Positions 9,756-18,664 of a stretch of DNA of 57,974 nt are shown here, piece after piece; the stretch's first letter is position 1; every line of letters starts with the position of its first letter. The position numbers were made by a program, and so were the translations under genes. The notes beneath the pieces were generated by a model. It was not told the origin of the DNA. It saw only the letters and a program-made list of their open reading frames with translations, and did not search any database. Location of the stretch: the NCBI GenBank assembly GCA_019746975.1, contig JAIERK010000041.1:1-57974 (forward strand). Direction: 5' to 3'. The DNA is from Candidatus Obscuribacterales bacterium. GTDB lineage: Bacteria > Cyanobacteriota > Vampirovibrionia > Obscuribacterales > Obscuribacteraceae.

Positions 9756-10172
9756 GTTTAGCCGAACTCGGTTGGTAGTGCCATACTCATAGGATGCCGG
9801 CTTATCACCTGCTCGACGCGAAATAGCGACAAGCAGAAAAATAAGAATAATCGATTGCGAGTTGATTAGTAAGTAAATTCATCATATCAGACCGGTCGCT
9901 AACACGCGAGGGGCCAGCGTTGAAAGCTTTCTGCCATCCCCGGTATTAGTGACGATTTCGCGCGTTGAAATTTTTTTTCGCTATTCTTTCACGGCTGTCG
10001 ACTGCCACTGCGCGTCAACAGCCTCGTGTATCCTCTGAGCACCAGGCAAGCCGATAAGACCGCTAAGGCAGCGGGTTACAGACAAGAGCTCAAAGCGGTA
10101 CGGTTTGATGGACTTCTTTTGGTGGCAAATAGATTAAACGGAAATCTGTTTTGGCATTAATAAAGTACAGAC
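9756..10172. other. Divergent intergenic region without a gene
   Basis: About 415 AT-rich bases between the DUF6745-like gene (minus) and the kinase remnant (plus). It should hold the promoters of both; no clear box pair stood out and no open frame is convincing. Confidence 0.5.
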
Positions 10173-10738
10173 TTGGTTGGAAAAGTGATCTCGACTCAAG
10201 ACAATGCCGGTCAGAATAGGACAATCGGCGACAAGTACGAAGTCATAGAGGTGCTCGGACAGGGCGGTATGGGAGCAGTCCTGAAAGCCCGTCACAAGCA
10301 GCTAAGCAAGATCGTTGCCATCAAAGTCCTGAATCCGACTCTGCTCGCCGACGAAAGCAGCAGAGCTCGTTTTGAACTGGAAGCGCAGGCCGGCAGCAAT
10401 CTGAATCACCCCAACTTAATCGTCGTATTCGATTAGAGCGGGCTTCCAAAGATCGAGCCGGTGGCGGTCAGACGCCGGAGCCAATTCCCTGCAACACGCA
10501 AGCAGAGCACGAGCTCTCCCAGGTCGTATTCAAGTGTCTGGAGAAAAGCAAAGAGCATCGCTTTCAAAGCGTAGGCGACCTGCTCGAATCTCTCACATTT
10601 ATAGAACGCAAGATCAAACAAGCCGATTCTGGTGTCATTATGGGCATTCAGGCGAATTCCATCTCTTCCCCATCGCTACGAAGACAAACGCAACGGCATG
10701 GCGCTTGGATTCGCGAAGCTCCCACCAATTCAAAATGA
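10173..10738 (+). pseudogene. Ser/Thr protein kinase remnant with internal deletion
   Basis: The first frame (10173-10436, TTG start) encodes only the kinase N-lobe: glycine loop GQGGMGAVLKA, catalytic Lys in VAIKVLN, the alphaC helix region ARFELEAQAGSNLNHPNL, then a stop right after IVVFD. The C-lobe is absent: no HRD catalytic loop, no DFG. From about 10440 to 10738 a different frame encodes the last C-lobe helices, recognisable from HELSQVVFKCLEKSKEHRFQSVGDLLESL, the usual kinase ending. So roughly 150-200 codons have been lost and the ends joined out of frame. The product cannot be an active kinase. Bacterial Hanks-type kinases normally sense signals through a C-terminal extracellular part; degraded pieces of such a part may follow. 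Confidence 0.85.
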
Positions 10739-10970
10739 CACGCGGGAGACTAAACATGGATGGATAACCGTATTTGATACCAATCTCGCTCTCGATGCTG
10801 CCGTGAAAGGTGCATGCGAATCCGTTGGAGGAAAAGCCACCTTCGTCATTCCGATCGGACTCGACGACAAGCATCCGGGACGAGAGATCGAGGGACATCT
10901 CGATGAAGGATTGAAAGATTCAGGCGTTTTCAAAGAACGAATCTACGCCACAGAGCAGGCAACTACTTGA
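10632..10970 (+). pseudogene. Fragment between kinase remnant and 10967 gene
   Basis: A frame of 112 codons overlapping the end of the kinase remnant in another frame. The part after about 10750 (WITVFDTNLALDAAVKGACESVGGKATFVIPIG) has protein-like composition, while the start (MSLWAFRRIPSLP) looks like noise. Its stop overlaps the next frame's TTG start by four bases. I take it as a broken piece of the gene that once joined kinase and downstream domain. No family recognised. Confidence 0.4.
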
Positions 10971-11536
10971 GCGTTGTAGTCTGGGGCGAGCCCAAGTTCG
11001 TCAACTCGAATCAATCATATAAGTTCCTCGATGCTCTATCGATACCTGGTTCCAAAAGCAACGAAGAGAAATCCGATACGGCGTTGAAGGGTCCTGGCAA
11101 AAAGCTTACCGAGGAGGACGAGAACCGCTTCCTCCAAAAAGCCGCCAATGCAATTCAAACAAATCTGGACCTGACCGATGCCTACCCGACCAACTTGGAC
11201 GGCACTTTGCGAGTAACAAAGATGGTGGTCGGCATCGATCCAGAGGGCAAGGTCACGAAGATGGACTTGAAAACTGTCTTCGAAGAAGCCGATCATGAGA
11301 AGCTTGCACAGGCTCTCACTAAAGCAGTAACCAACTCATCCCCACTTTCTGATGTTCCGGAATTCTCGGGGACGCAGTTCTTATTCAGATTGAAGCTGGT
11401 AGGAGACAAGATCCAGGTGCTTTCTCGCAATCGGAAGGGACCACCAATCGAGGCGCAGGTCGACGAAGACGAAAGTCTCACCAGCGACGAAAAGTCGGGC
11501 AGTTCAGAGAAAGAGAAATCGAGCGCCGACGAGTGA
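10967..11536 (+). CDS. Hypothetical protein with a TonB-C-like domain, possibly a kinase sensor-domain remnant
   Basis: 189 residues from a TTG that overlaps the previous stop. Residues 45-150 alternate helix and strand (ENRFLQKAANAIQTNLDLTDAYP, LRVTKMVVGIDPEGKVTKMDLKT, KLAQALTKAVTNSSPLSDVPEF, TQFLFRLKLVG). The order 'helix, strand with G-x-V turn, second helix, Pro-rich bend, closing strand' resembles the TonB C-terminal fold, though I would not insist on it. The tail is Ser/Glu/Lys-rich. There is no signal peptide, which fits the idea that this is the detached end of a larger protein. Whether it is still translated is uncertain. Confidence 0.5.
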   Translation: MSVVVWGEPKFVNSNQSYKFLDALSIPGSKSNEEKSDTALKGPGKKLTEEDENRFLQKAANAIQTNLDLTDAYPTNLDGTLRVTKMVVGIDPEGKVTKMDLKTVFEEADHEKLAQALTKAVTNSSPLSDVPEFSGTQFLFRLKLVGDKIQVLSRNRKGPPIEAQVDEDESLTSDEKSGSSEKEKSSADE

Positions 11537-11730
11537 GTCCCATCAAAGCGATACCACATTTGGTTTGCCAAGTTTTTCTCCATCTGCAAGCAATCCAACA
11601 TCGAATCCCAACAAACTCCATATTGACTGCCTTTTGCGGTCGCAGCTTACATACCCGACGGACGAAGCTTTTCGGTGCATTTGATAAGATTGATCGTGTA
11701 ATCCCCGCAGCGCCGCGTAAGGTTCAAGGC

Positions 11731-13269
11731 TTGAGAATACCCACTGCACTAATAGTGACGATGGCAGCCTGCACGCTGTTGGCACAATCAGCACAGGCAG
11801 CGCGATATGCCGATACTACAAATTACTGGGCAGAGAAATATATCGATAAACTCTCCGAAAAGGGACAAATTCCGACAGCGACCGATGGAAAGTTTAGACC
11901 GTCGGATCCGATCACACGCGCAGAACTGGCTCAGTGGCTGGTCAACGTCCTTGGTATTGACAAGCAGCCGGTTGCGTCCACGCAAAGCTTTCCTGATGTA
12001 AAACCGACAGATCCGTATTTCAGGGCAGTCGAGATAATCCGGCAAAACAACTATATCTCTGGATACTCAGACGGTTTTCGCCCAAAACAATTCATTCAAC
12101 GTGGCGAAATGATAACAATTCTCTCCCGCACCCTAAACGCACCGAAGCCTGACGACGGCGCGATCGACAAGGAATTGAGTCGCTTTACCGATGGTAGCAC
12201 CATTCCTCAATGGGCGAGGCAGGGCATTGCGATGGCATCCAGAGAAGGCATTCTAGTAATTGAATCGCAGGACAAGGTCAACGCAAAAGGCATAGCCACT
12301 AGAGGAGAAGCGGCAGCAATGCTCTGTGCACTGGACGAGTTGCTCACGCAACAGGCGGCCTCCGATGCTCGCAGGGTCGATCCGAATCAGCAAAGTGGCG
12401 CGACCACTCCGTATCCGACGTATCAAGGGCAGGTGCAGCAACAAGCCTATCGGCAACCGTCATATGGAGGCGGAGCTCCTGGATATGCTACCGGACAGAC
12501 TCCTGTCTATTTGCCGCCGAATGGTTATCCTCCGCCTGGGGGTTATCCTCTTGCTGCTGGAAGCGGTCAATTTGGCTACACTGGCGGCGGCCCGGTCCTC
12601 CAGGGCGCCGTGTCGACGATCGCGGCAGGCACCGCCATCAGTGGCTCCCTGAAGAATTCGATCGACTCCGGCTCCACGCAAATCGGGGAACCCGTTGAGG
12701 TAACCTTGCCCACTCCAGTGGGTGCATTGCCTGCGGGTACGACGCTGATTGGCAACGTGACCAATGTGGTCTCGGCAGCACGGTTCAAGTTTGGTGCCAA
12801 CGGTAAAGTCGAAATCAAGTTTTCGCAATGTCTTACGCCGGACGGAAGACGCATTCCCTTATCAGGATCGATAGACACCAACCAGATCAGACTGACCGGC
12901 GGAACTATGGCTGGTCGTGTCGGCAAAGGTGCCGTCACGACTGCGGTCGGAGCTGGCTCAGGCGCGGCATTAGGCACAGCGCTTGGAGCCATTGTCGGAG
13001 CTACGTCACGCGGTCGGGTAGGAAAAGCGACCGGAATGGGCGCCGTATTTGGCACCGCCATTGGTGGCGGAGTCGGATTGGTCGGAGCCGGAGTTCGAAA
13101 AGGATCCGAAGTCAAAATCCCAGCTGGTACAACCATTCCTATCACAATCGATCAGACTTTTCAGATAAGCGCACCGGCACAGTTCTGGCAGCCGATCTAC
13201 AACTATCCGCCACCACCACAACTCGGTATCCCGTATCAACCGCCAATCATGCCAAATGGAATGCAGTAG
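11731..13269 (+). CDS. S-layer homology (SLH) domain envelope protein
   Basis: About 512 residues from TTG 11731, chosen because it gives a proper signal peptide (MRIPTALIVTMAACTLLAQSAQA); the frame is open further upstream to 11533 but that part has no export-like start. Residues 24-200 hold three SLH repeats (YWAEKYIDKLSEKGQI...RAELAQWLVNVLG; FPDVKPTDPYFRAVEII...RGEMITILSRTL; FTDGSTIPQWARQGIAMASREG). SLH domains bind pyruvylated wall polymers and in cyanobacteria anchor outer-membrane porins to peptidoglycan. A Tyr/Gln/Pro/Gly linker follows, then a beta-rich domain (VEVTLPTPVGALPAGTTLIG) and a glycine-zipper segment (GAGSGAALGTALGAIVGAT). It is too short and lacks the beta-barrel of the usual SLH porins, so an envelope-tethering role is more likely. 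Confidence 0.85.
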   Translation: MRIPTALIVTMAACTLLAQSAQAARYADTTNYWAEKYIDKLSEKGQIPTATDGKFRPSDPITRAELAQWLVNVLGIDKQPVASTQSFPDVKPTDPYFRAVEIIRQNNYISGYSDGFRPKQFIQRGEMITILSRTLNAPKPDDGAIDKELSRFTDGSTIPQWARQGIAMASREGILVIESQDKVNAKGIATRGEAAAMLCALDELLTQQAASDARRVDPNQQSGATTPYPTYQGQVQQQAYRQPSYGGGAPGYATGQTPVYLPPNGYPPPGGYPLAAGSGQFGYTGGGPVLQGAVSTIAAGTAISGSLKNSIDSGSTQIGEPVEVTLPTPVGALPAGTTLIGNVTNVVSAARFKFGANGKVEIKFSQCLTPDGRRIPLSGSIDTNQIRLTGGTMAGRVGKGAVTTAVGAGSGAALGTALGAIVGATSRGRVGKATGMGAVFGTAIGGGVGLVGAGVRKGSEVKIPAGTTIPITIDQTFQISAPAQFWQPIYNYPPPPQLGIPYQPPIMPNGMQ

Positions 13270-13567
13270 ATTTCAGCCTTGGTCGGAAGATTGCCATTAT
13301 GCCAAGAGCAGGTTACGCCAAGCAGACGAAGAGAAGATGGCGCATGTTCAACTTCGATCAGAACGATCTCACCGACAATTCACACTGCTTGTTCAGCAAG
13401 ACGCTGTCTCAATTGAAACATTTGCGGATTTGCGCAACGAAGACTGCGGGATTCAATATGTATTTGGGAGCTTTCGATCAACGATAGTAATCAGGTTCCA
13501 CCATTAAAGCGGTGGCATGCAACCCGTTCAACTGTTTCCATAATCTCAATGTCCTCTAGGAGGCTCA
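13270..13567. other. Intergenic, no gene seen
   Basis: About 300 bases between the SLH gene and the small 13568 gene. No terminator with a T-run and no supported frame on either strand; the promoter of the small gene presumably lies here. Confidence 0.5.
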
Positions 13568-13756
13568 ATGACACAAGAAGTGTTGGGAAGATTCGACGAT
13601 TATCCAATTTCGAACGAAGTAGTAGAGTTGAAAACCACAGCTACTCGAAGTCTAGATGCACCGATCGACTTTAGCCGAATGTATAACGCGGCTACTCAGA
13701 TGATGCTAGACGCATCCATTGACCCCTGGGTAGAAAAGTTGATGGCCAACGCATAG
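13568..13756 (+). CDS. Small conserved-looking hypothetical protein
   Basis: 62 residues. The start is well supported by TAGGAGG six bases before the ATG. Sequence is acidic to neutral with a mid-protein helix (FSRMYNAATQMMLDASI) and no membrane segment, Cys pair or signal peptide. I do not recognise a family. It ends 12 bases before the convergent end of uppS. Confidence 0.6.
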   Translation: MTQEVLGRFDDYPISNEVVELKTTATRSLDAPIDFSRMYNAATQMMLDASIDPWVEKLMANA

Positions 13757-13768
13757 ACGCGCTATCGT

Positions 13769-14524
13769 TTAATCCCCGCCCCATCGTCGCTCACGACGGG
13801 AAAACTCGCGAATCGCTTCGTCGAAGTGACGCGGCATGAACTCCGGCCAAAGCGCCGGCGTGACGTAAAACTCCGTGTAAGCGGATTGCCAGAGGAGATA
13901 GTTGGATAAACGCATCTCGCCTCCGGTACGAATCAACAATTCTGGATCAGGAATATCACGAGTGTAGAGAAAGCCGGACAACATGCTTTCGTCGATCTGA
14001 TCCGGTTGAATTCTGCCTTCACGCACTTCTACCGCGAGCTGACGTGCCGCCTCAGTGATTTCCTGACGCGATCCATAGTTGATCGCAATTTGCAAATTTA
14101 GTCCAGTGTTGTGCTCGGTATTCTTGACCGACTCTTCCATCTTCTGCCTGAGGGCGTCAGGCATCGTAGACTTCTGCCCGATGAAGCGCAGTCTCACTTT
14201 ATTATCCGAGAGTTCTTCAAACTCGTCCGTTAAAACGTCAGTGAAAAGCTGCATGAGATAGCCGACTTCATCTTCGCTACGCTGCCAATTCTCGCTGGAA
14301 AAGGCGTAGACGGTCAGATAGGAAAGCTTCAGCGCCCCGACATGCTTGACCAGACGCTTGAGACTCTTGACGCCCTCACGATGTCCCACCACGCCCGGCA
14401 AATGATGTTTGTTCGCCCAGCGACGATTACCGTCCATAATCATGGCGACATGAGACAAAGGCAGATTCTCCGTGCCCGATGTGCCGGACTGCCCAGTGCT
14501 GGTTTTTCCTTTAACTTGTTTCAC
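13769..14524 (-). CDS. uppS: Isoprenyl transferase (undecaprenyl diphosphate synthase)
   Basis: 251 residues from a GTG start. A cis-prenyltransferase that elongates farnesyl diphosphate with isopentenyl diphosphate to the C55 carrier lipid used for peptidoglycan and surface polysaccharides. All family motifs are present: HVAMIMDGNRRWA with the catalytic Asp at residue 31, the FSSENWQRS region, INYGSRQEI and the C-terminal RTGGEMRLSNYLLWQSAYTEFYV. The first 22 residues are a Ser/Thr/Gly-rich extension. cdsA and dxr, the usual neighbours, are not here. The YqeG-type gene is divergent, 188 bases away. Confidence 0.95.
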   Translation of the reverse strand: MKQVKGKTSTGQSGTSGTENLPLSHVAMIMDGNRRWANKHHLPGVVGHREGVKSLKRLVKHVGALKLSYLTVYAFSSENWQRSEDEVGYLMQLFTDVLTDEFEELSDNKVRLRFIGQKSTMPDALRQKMEESVKNTEHNTGLNLQIAINYGSRQEITEAARQLAVEVREGRIQPDQIDESMLSGFLYTRDIPDPELLIRTGGEMRLSNYLLWQSAYTEFYVTPALWPEFMPRHFDEAIREFSRRERRWGGD

Positions 14525-14712
14525 GGCGGTATTCGGTCAATCTCACAACAAGACTGGACAGCGACAGAATGAGTAGCGCACTCATAAGCAACTGTGCATT
14601 GTACCCCGGAATACCGGTTGTCCACCCAGTTCTTTGCAACGCTCGGACAAATCTTCATGTTACATTATCAGAGAAACCGCAGACTCCATCCATTTCAGGA
14701 CTTTCTAGAAGC

Positions 14713-15195
14713 ATGTTCTTAAAACCTACTTATGTCACCACAGGAGATATCACCACACTCGATATCGAGTTGCTATGCAATGACGGAATCAAAGGCTTGA
14801 TAATTGATCTTGACAGCACGTTGATGGAATCAGGAAAAGGCCGGATCACGACAGAGACGGATGCCTGGTTGCAATTAGCCAGGCCGCGCCTCAAGATGAT
14901 TGTGCTGACCAATAACAAACGCCAAGATTACATCGACAATGCAGGCTCGGTACTCAACATGCCGGTAATAGGATATGCGGCAAAGCCCTGGAAAGCGGGG
15001 TTTCGGCAGGCGCTAGCCGCGCTTGAACTGCCACCAGAAGAAGTGGCGGTGATCGGTGACCGACCACTTACCGACATATGGGGTGGGCGACGTTCCAATA
15101 TGCGAACCGTGCTCGTTCGCCCGCTCTCGTCTATCGTAGAGCCGTCATGGAAGACATTCTTCAGACAGCTCGAGCATGTGTTTATCCGGCGTTAG
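14713..15195 (+). CDS. YqeG-type HAD IIIA phosphatase
   Basis: 160 residues from ATG 14713, close to the length of YqeG family members; the frame is open to 14569 but the extra 48 codons do not fit the family. HAD motif I is LIIDLDSTLM with the nucleophile and acid/base Asp pair, motif II is VLTNN, motif III is the Lys in AAKPWKAGF and motif IV is VIGDRPLTDIWGG. HAD IIIA enzymes hydrolyse phosphate monoesters; the cyanobacterial and plastid relatives act on phosphatidylglycerophosphate, so phosphatidylglycerol synthesis is a plausible role. A cytoplasmic enzyme. Confidence 0.85.
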   Translation: MFLKPTYVTTGDITTLDIELLCNDGIKGLIIDLDSTLMESGKGRITTETDAWLQLARPRLKMIVLTNNKRQDYIDNAGSVLNMPVIGYAAKPWKAGFRQALAALELPPEEVAVIGDRPLTDIWGGRRSNMRTVLVRPLSSIVEPSWKTFFRQLEHVFIRR

Positions 15196-15330
15196 TTAGC
15201 ACCAAATGGAGTGCCACATCACCTTCACCGAATTTGCGCGGGCTCGTGCTTCTGCACTTGCAATTGGCGATCATATAAGTTAGCTTGATGATGTCTCGAT
15301 AAACTGAGACGCTGCTAGATTGGGGGCCGT

Positions 15331-17043
15331 CTGTTAAGAGCAAAATTCGTAACGTTGTTGGCACTGGCCTCACTATCGGTGGATCAGTGTAGTGCTCAGC
15401 CTGTCTTCCACAGCCATACTCTGAATGCATTCTCGGGAGCATCGCCGTCAGAAGCTACCGGCGACGCAAAGTCCGAAAGCGGCGAGTTTGCAGAATCGAA
15501 GACAACCACTACCGCCGCCCCTGCGCGAGTGCGCCTGAAGCAGGCGAAGGCGCATTACGATAGCGGCTGCGCTTATCGCAAAATGGGTGAGACAGGTCGG
15601 GCTCTGGTCGAGTACCTGAAAGCATCCCGCGAAGATCCTAAGCTCGTCGACGCTTACTACGAGCAAGCGCTTATCTTTCGAGAAAAGGGATTTCACAAAC
15701 TAGCAGTCTCACGTCTGGAACAAGCGCTGGTAATCAAACCAAAATACCAGAAAGCGCGCCTACTTCTCGCCACCATCAAACTCGAGCAGGGCAATGTCAC
15801 CGGAGCCGTCGAGCAGCTCGGAGAGTCCCTTGGTCTGTCAAAATCTAATGCAACGGCTATAAAACCGGAATCGGAAAAATGCGACGAGGATCAGCTCGGT
15901 GGAATGGCGCCGATGATACTACAATCAGTGCATACCGCGATAAAACCACCGGCGGTGCACAGTAATGAGAAAACGGAAAAAACAGCGAACGAAGTGGCCG
16001 CCGAAGACCTCAAGGAGCGCGATCTGGCACCGAGTCGTCCGGCTAAACACAAGCGACCCACCAGCCGTAAAAGAATTCGAGAGTTGATCGCGAGAAGGTA
16101 TCGAAAGCCAAACGGTCGAAGTCCTCAAAAACACTGGATCGCACGCATCTTCAACTGGCCGGAGCCATTCAAGAGCTTTGAAGGAGCCAATACGGGAAAT
16201 GCCGATTACAACGATCTGCAACCCAAAGCCGACGATCGCAGCTTGGTCCAGGAGTTCAAAGAGGATTGTCCCGAAGTCGTCGCCGATGAATCGGCCGAGC
16301 CAGAGCCTCCATCTCGCAGAACCGACAGAACGTTGCTGGCATACAATGGACCGACGGCGTCAGAAGCTGAGCTGATAAGGAAGCTGCCTGAAATCAAAGA
16401 AGTCGACGACGTCACATCTCGAGCTGAGCACCGCTTATCTGCCCCGACGAGGGAAGAGCCTAAACCATCAACTGAAGAGAAAAAAACAGTCGTACACACC
16501 TCCGAAGCTCCAGTGGAGAGACGAACAAAGTTGGCTTTTCGAGGCGGAGAGCCGGAAGTAACGGATCAACCATTGAGCACCGCGAAATCCACGGACACAC
16601 ATCTAGCTACCAAGAAAATAACACCGCCTCCGCCGCCTGAAGATGACTGGACGAAGCGGCTGCGTTATCTCAACGATAATGGCACATCCACCCTCAAGAA
16701 GGGAGAGGCATTCATGTTCTCCGAAGATACCGGAGAAGCGGTCCTCTTTCTAGCGGACGGACAGAAGATTCGAAGGGTGATCACGGCGCCGATTGACAGT
16801 CAGGAAATCATGAAGTCTAGACGCCCTGATGTGCTTGCCCCCAAGCAGCTCTTCTACGACACATCTCTCCTGGGCACGATGATGGGCTCGCCGCCCCCGC
16901 AAGAGCTCGTGCGTCCGCCGGATCCGACAAGCAGCCTCGCACCTGTAACCGCACCACCGACGCCACCAGGTTTTAAGATTGAGCAAATGATGGACAACCC
17001 GACAGGGTTCATGAACTGGTTCAAAGGGCTAATCAACTTATAG
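15331..17043 (+). CDS. Exported TPR protein with long disordered C-terminal region
   Basis: The frame is open from a TAG at 15316. A TTG at 15355 is the first usual start, but it would cut off the positive n-region of a signal peptide. Reading from CTG 15331 gives LRAKFVTLLALASLSVDQCSAQP, a complete signal peptide, with GGGGG just ahead as a ribosome site, so I favour CTG (571 codons or so). Residues 60-170 hold three TPR units (AKAHYDSGCAYRKMGETGRA, DAYYEQALIFREKGFHKLA, KARLLLATIKLEQGN). The rest is charged and low complexity (Lys/Arg/Glu/Pro) and ends with a conserved-looking block after 440 (DDWTKRLRYLNDNG... GEAFMFSEDTGEAVLFLADG). Function unknown; scaffold in the envelope is inferred. 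Confidence 0.75.
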   Translation: MLRAKFVTLLALASLSVDQCSAQPVFHSHTLNAFSGASPSEATGDAKSESGEFAESKTTTTAAPARVRLKQAKAHYDSGCAYRKMGETGRALVEYLKASREDPKLVDAYYEQALIFREKGFHKLAVSRLEQALVIKPKYQKARLLLATIKLEQGNVTGAVEQLGESLGLSKSNATAIKPESEKCDEDQLGGMAPMILQSVHTAIKPPAVHSNEKTEKTANEVAAEDLKERDLAPSRPAKHKRPTSRKRIRELIARRYRKPNGRSPQKHWIARIFNWPEPFKSFEGANTGNADYNDLQPKADDRSLVQEFKEDCPEVVADESAEPEPPSRRTDRTLLAYNGPTASEAELIRKLPEIKEVDDVTSRAEHRLSAPTREEPKPSTEEKKTVVHTSEAPVERRTKLAFRGGEPEVTDQPLSTAKSTDTHLATKKITPPPPPEDDWTKRLRYLNDNGTSTLKKGEAFMFSEDTGEAVLFLADGQKIRRVITAPIDSQEIMKSRRPDVLAPKQLFYDTSLLGTMMGSPPPQELVRPPDPTSSLAPVTAPPTPPGFKIEQMMDNPTGFMNWFKGLINL

Positions 17044-17193
17044 CGTTTTACAGGCCAAGCCGAATTTGAACCAACTTCAAAGGTTCAAATTGAGTTCCGG
17101 GCGTTCTTTCGGCAACGTTTCTGAACTTACTCGAAACCGACCCATCATGACGGTTAGCCGTCTATGGTCAACAGCTCATCGACGTGCTATGGC

Positions 17194-18138
17194 TCAGTTC
17201 GTCATCCGCCCTTCAATCGCCTGGCGAATCGGAGCAAGCGGGGCCCTGTCATCCAACACGATAAGACTCCCCTCCCGTCGAACACCGAGTTGCTCTAGAT
17301 ATCGACGAACGTCCAGATTCGCTCCGGACTTGCTCATCTGGTCGTAGAGTGGGCGAAGGACCGCTGTCCCTAAAGCCGCATCACCGACATCAATCGCTTT
17401 TTCCGCAGACCAGTCCGAAGAAGCATTACCACCACGTCGACATATTGCCTTGAGAGCATCTTCAAGACCGGCTCTATTGCTAGTTCGTCTCCGAATTTCG
17501 ACATCAGCCAACAAGCAGTACAGCGCACCGCCCCAATAAATCCTGCCGTATCCCTGAGCGCTGTTCAAGCCACCACCATCGGTGCCAGACAATCCTTAAT
17601 TCAGATTTTTCGCCAGATCACCCCAGACCTCTTCTCTAGACAACTTGCCAGTCCGCATTCGACCGATCGGCTCGGCATAGGTCGCGATACCCTCTGCCAG
17701 CCATCTATGCCTCCGAGCAACGATCGGGAATGCCAGATGCATCATTTCGTGAGTCAAAGTCCAGCTACGGTCGAGATCTCGCCTGTCCGCATAACGACCG
17801 AGGTCAAGCTCAATCAGTCCATACCCGCCTGCATCTTCGAACGTCGATGTGGCGAACCCGACCCCATCATCGTCTATCGGTGCGATCCTGACGATAGTCT
17901 TATCCACGGGAAAACTGCCATAGTAAGCCATCACAGCTCTTGCGGCATCAGCCACATAGGCATTGACCTCCGCACGCGTCACGTTCAGTTCGCCGTCCTC
18001 CGTGACTACAAGGAATTGTGCGCCGCCTATTTTCATTCGGGACGTGCGGGCTGTGAAACTCGCATCCGCCGACAGCGTCAATACAAGGGATGCCACAACG
18101 ATAATCATCAGCAGTCGAATCAAGGCAACCGTCATCAT
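17194..18138 (-). pseudogene. Gluzincin-type (MA family) metallopeptidase with an in-frame ochre stop
   Basis: Start at ATG 18138, which overlaps the stop of the upstream gene as ATGA and opens a signal peptide (VALIRLLMIIVVASLVLTLSADA). The zinc site is intact: HEMMH at about residue 129, then WLAEGIATYAEP providing the third ligand Glu, as in M1-like peptidases. At 17598-17596 a TAA interrupts the frame after DLAKNLN; the very next codons continue in the same frame as GLSGTDGGGLNSAQGYGRIYWGGALY and run to 17194. The continuation contains the conserved Tyr/Gly/Trp block expected after the zinc site and carries on a normal C-terminal domain. So a single base change to TAA split one gene of about 314 codons. 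It may be a new pseudogene, a read-through, or a sequencing error. Confidence 0.75.
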
Positions 18139-18500
18139 GAAGCCGAGATCATCGCGAATGCCACGTAGCTGACCAACAGAAATCCGCACGATAACAGCAC
18201 CGCAAGCCCCGTTCTTCTGGTATGAGACTTGTCGTTCCAGATTTGCGCAGACAGCCAACCGCACAGGAAGGCAATCACCAGGAATGCAGTAGATGCCAGC
18301 TCTCTGTACGGGTGATTGAGATGCTGACTGGGAGCGACTATCAACATGATGAACAGGTTAAAGTAGCCAACAGCTCCAATGCAAGTGATGGTGATGAGCC
18401 GTTTTTGCTCAGCAGGGTGCAACTTCTCAAATCTTCGAGTAAGCGCGCGAAAGTATTCTTTCAGCATTCTGACCAACTGCGTATCGCGGGACTGTCCCAT
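18135..18500 (-). CDS. Small membrane protein, three predicted transmembrane helices
   Basis: 121 residues. N-terminal 40 residues are charged and cytosolic in character (EYFRALTRRFEKLHPAEQKRL), then three hydrophobic segments: ITCIGAVGYFNLFIMLIVA, ELASTAFLVIAFLCGWLSA and GLAVLLSCGFLLVSYVAFAMI. Its TGA overlaps the metallopeptidase ATG by four bases, so the two are translationally coupled and probably work in the same membrane-linked process. No family recognised. Confidence 0.75.
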   Translation of the reverse strand: MGQSRDTQLVRMLKEYFRALTRRFEKLHPAEQKRLITITCIGAVGYFNLFIMLIVAPSQHLNHPYRELASTAFLVIAFLCGWLSAQIWNDKSHTRRTGLAVLLSCGFLLVSYVAFAMISAS

Positions 18501-18664
18501 CTCCAGTTTAGTATTTTCCTGAAAAGAAACAATAACCCTTTCATACGATCACAGGATTTTCTGGTTTCGTTGCCCAGCTGTGACCCAACTATCTCGAATG
18601 GCAACATCTCTAAGAGCACTCGCACTTCGTCATTCGCGTGCGGATGAACCTGGACGGCGCTGTC

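Noticed and set aside
12576..13145. 189-codon minus-strand frame rich in Pro/Ala/Thr inside the SLH gene
   Set aside because: Antisense shadow of the glycine-zipper and beta region; no start signal and explained by codon bias of the real gene.
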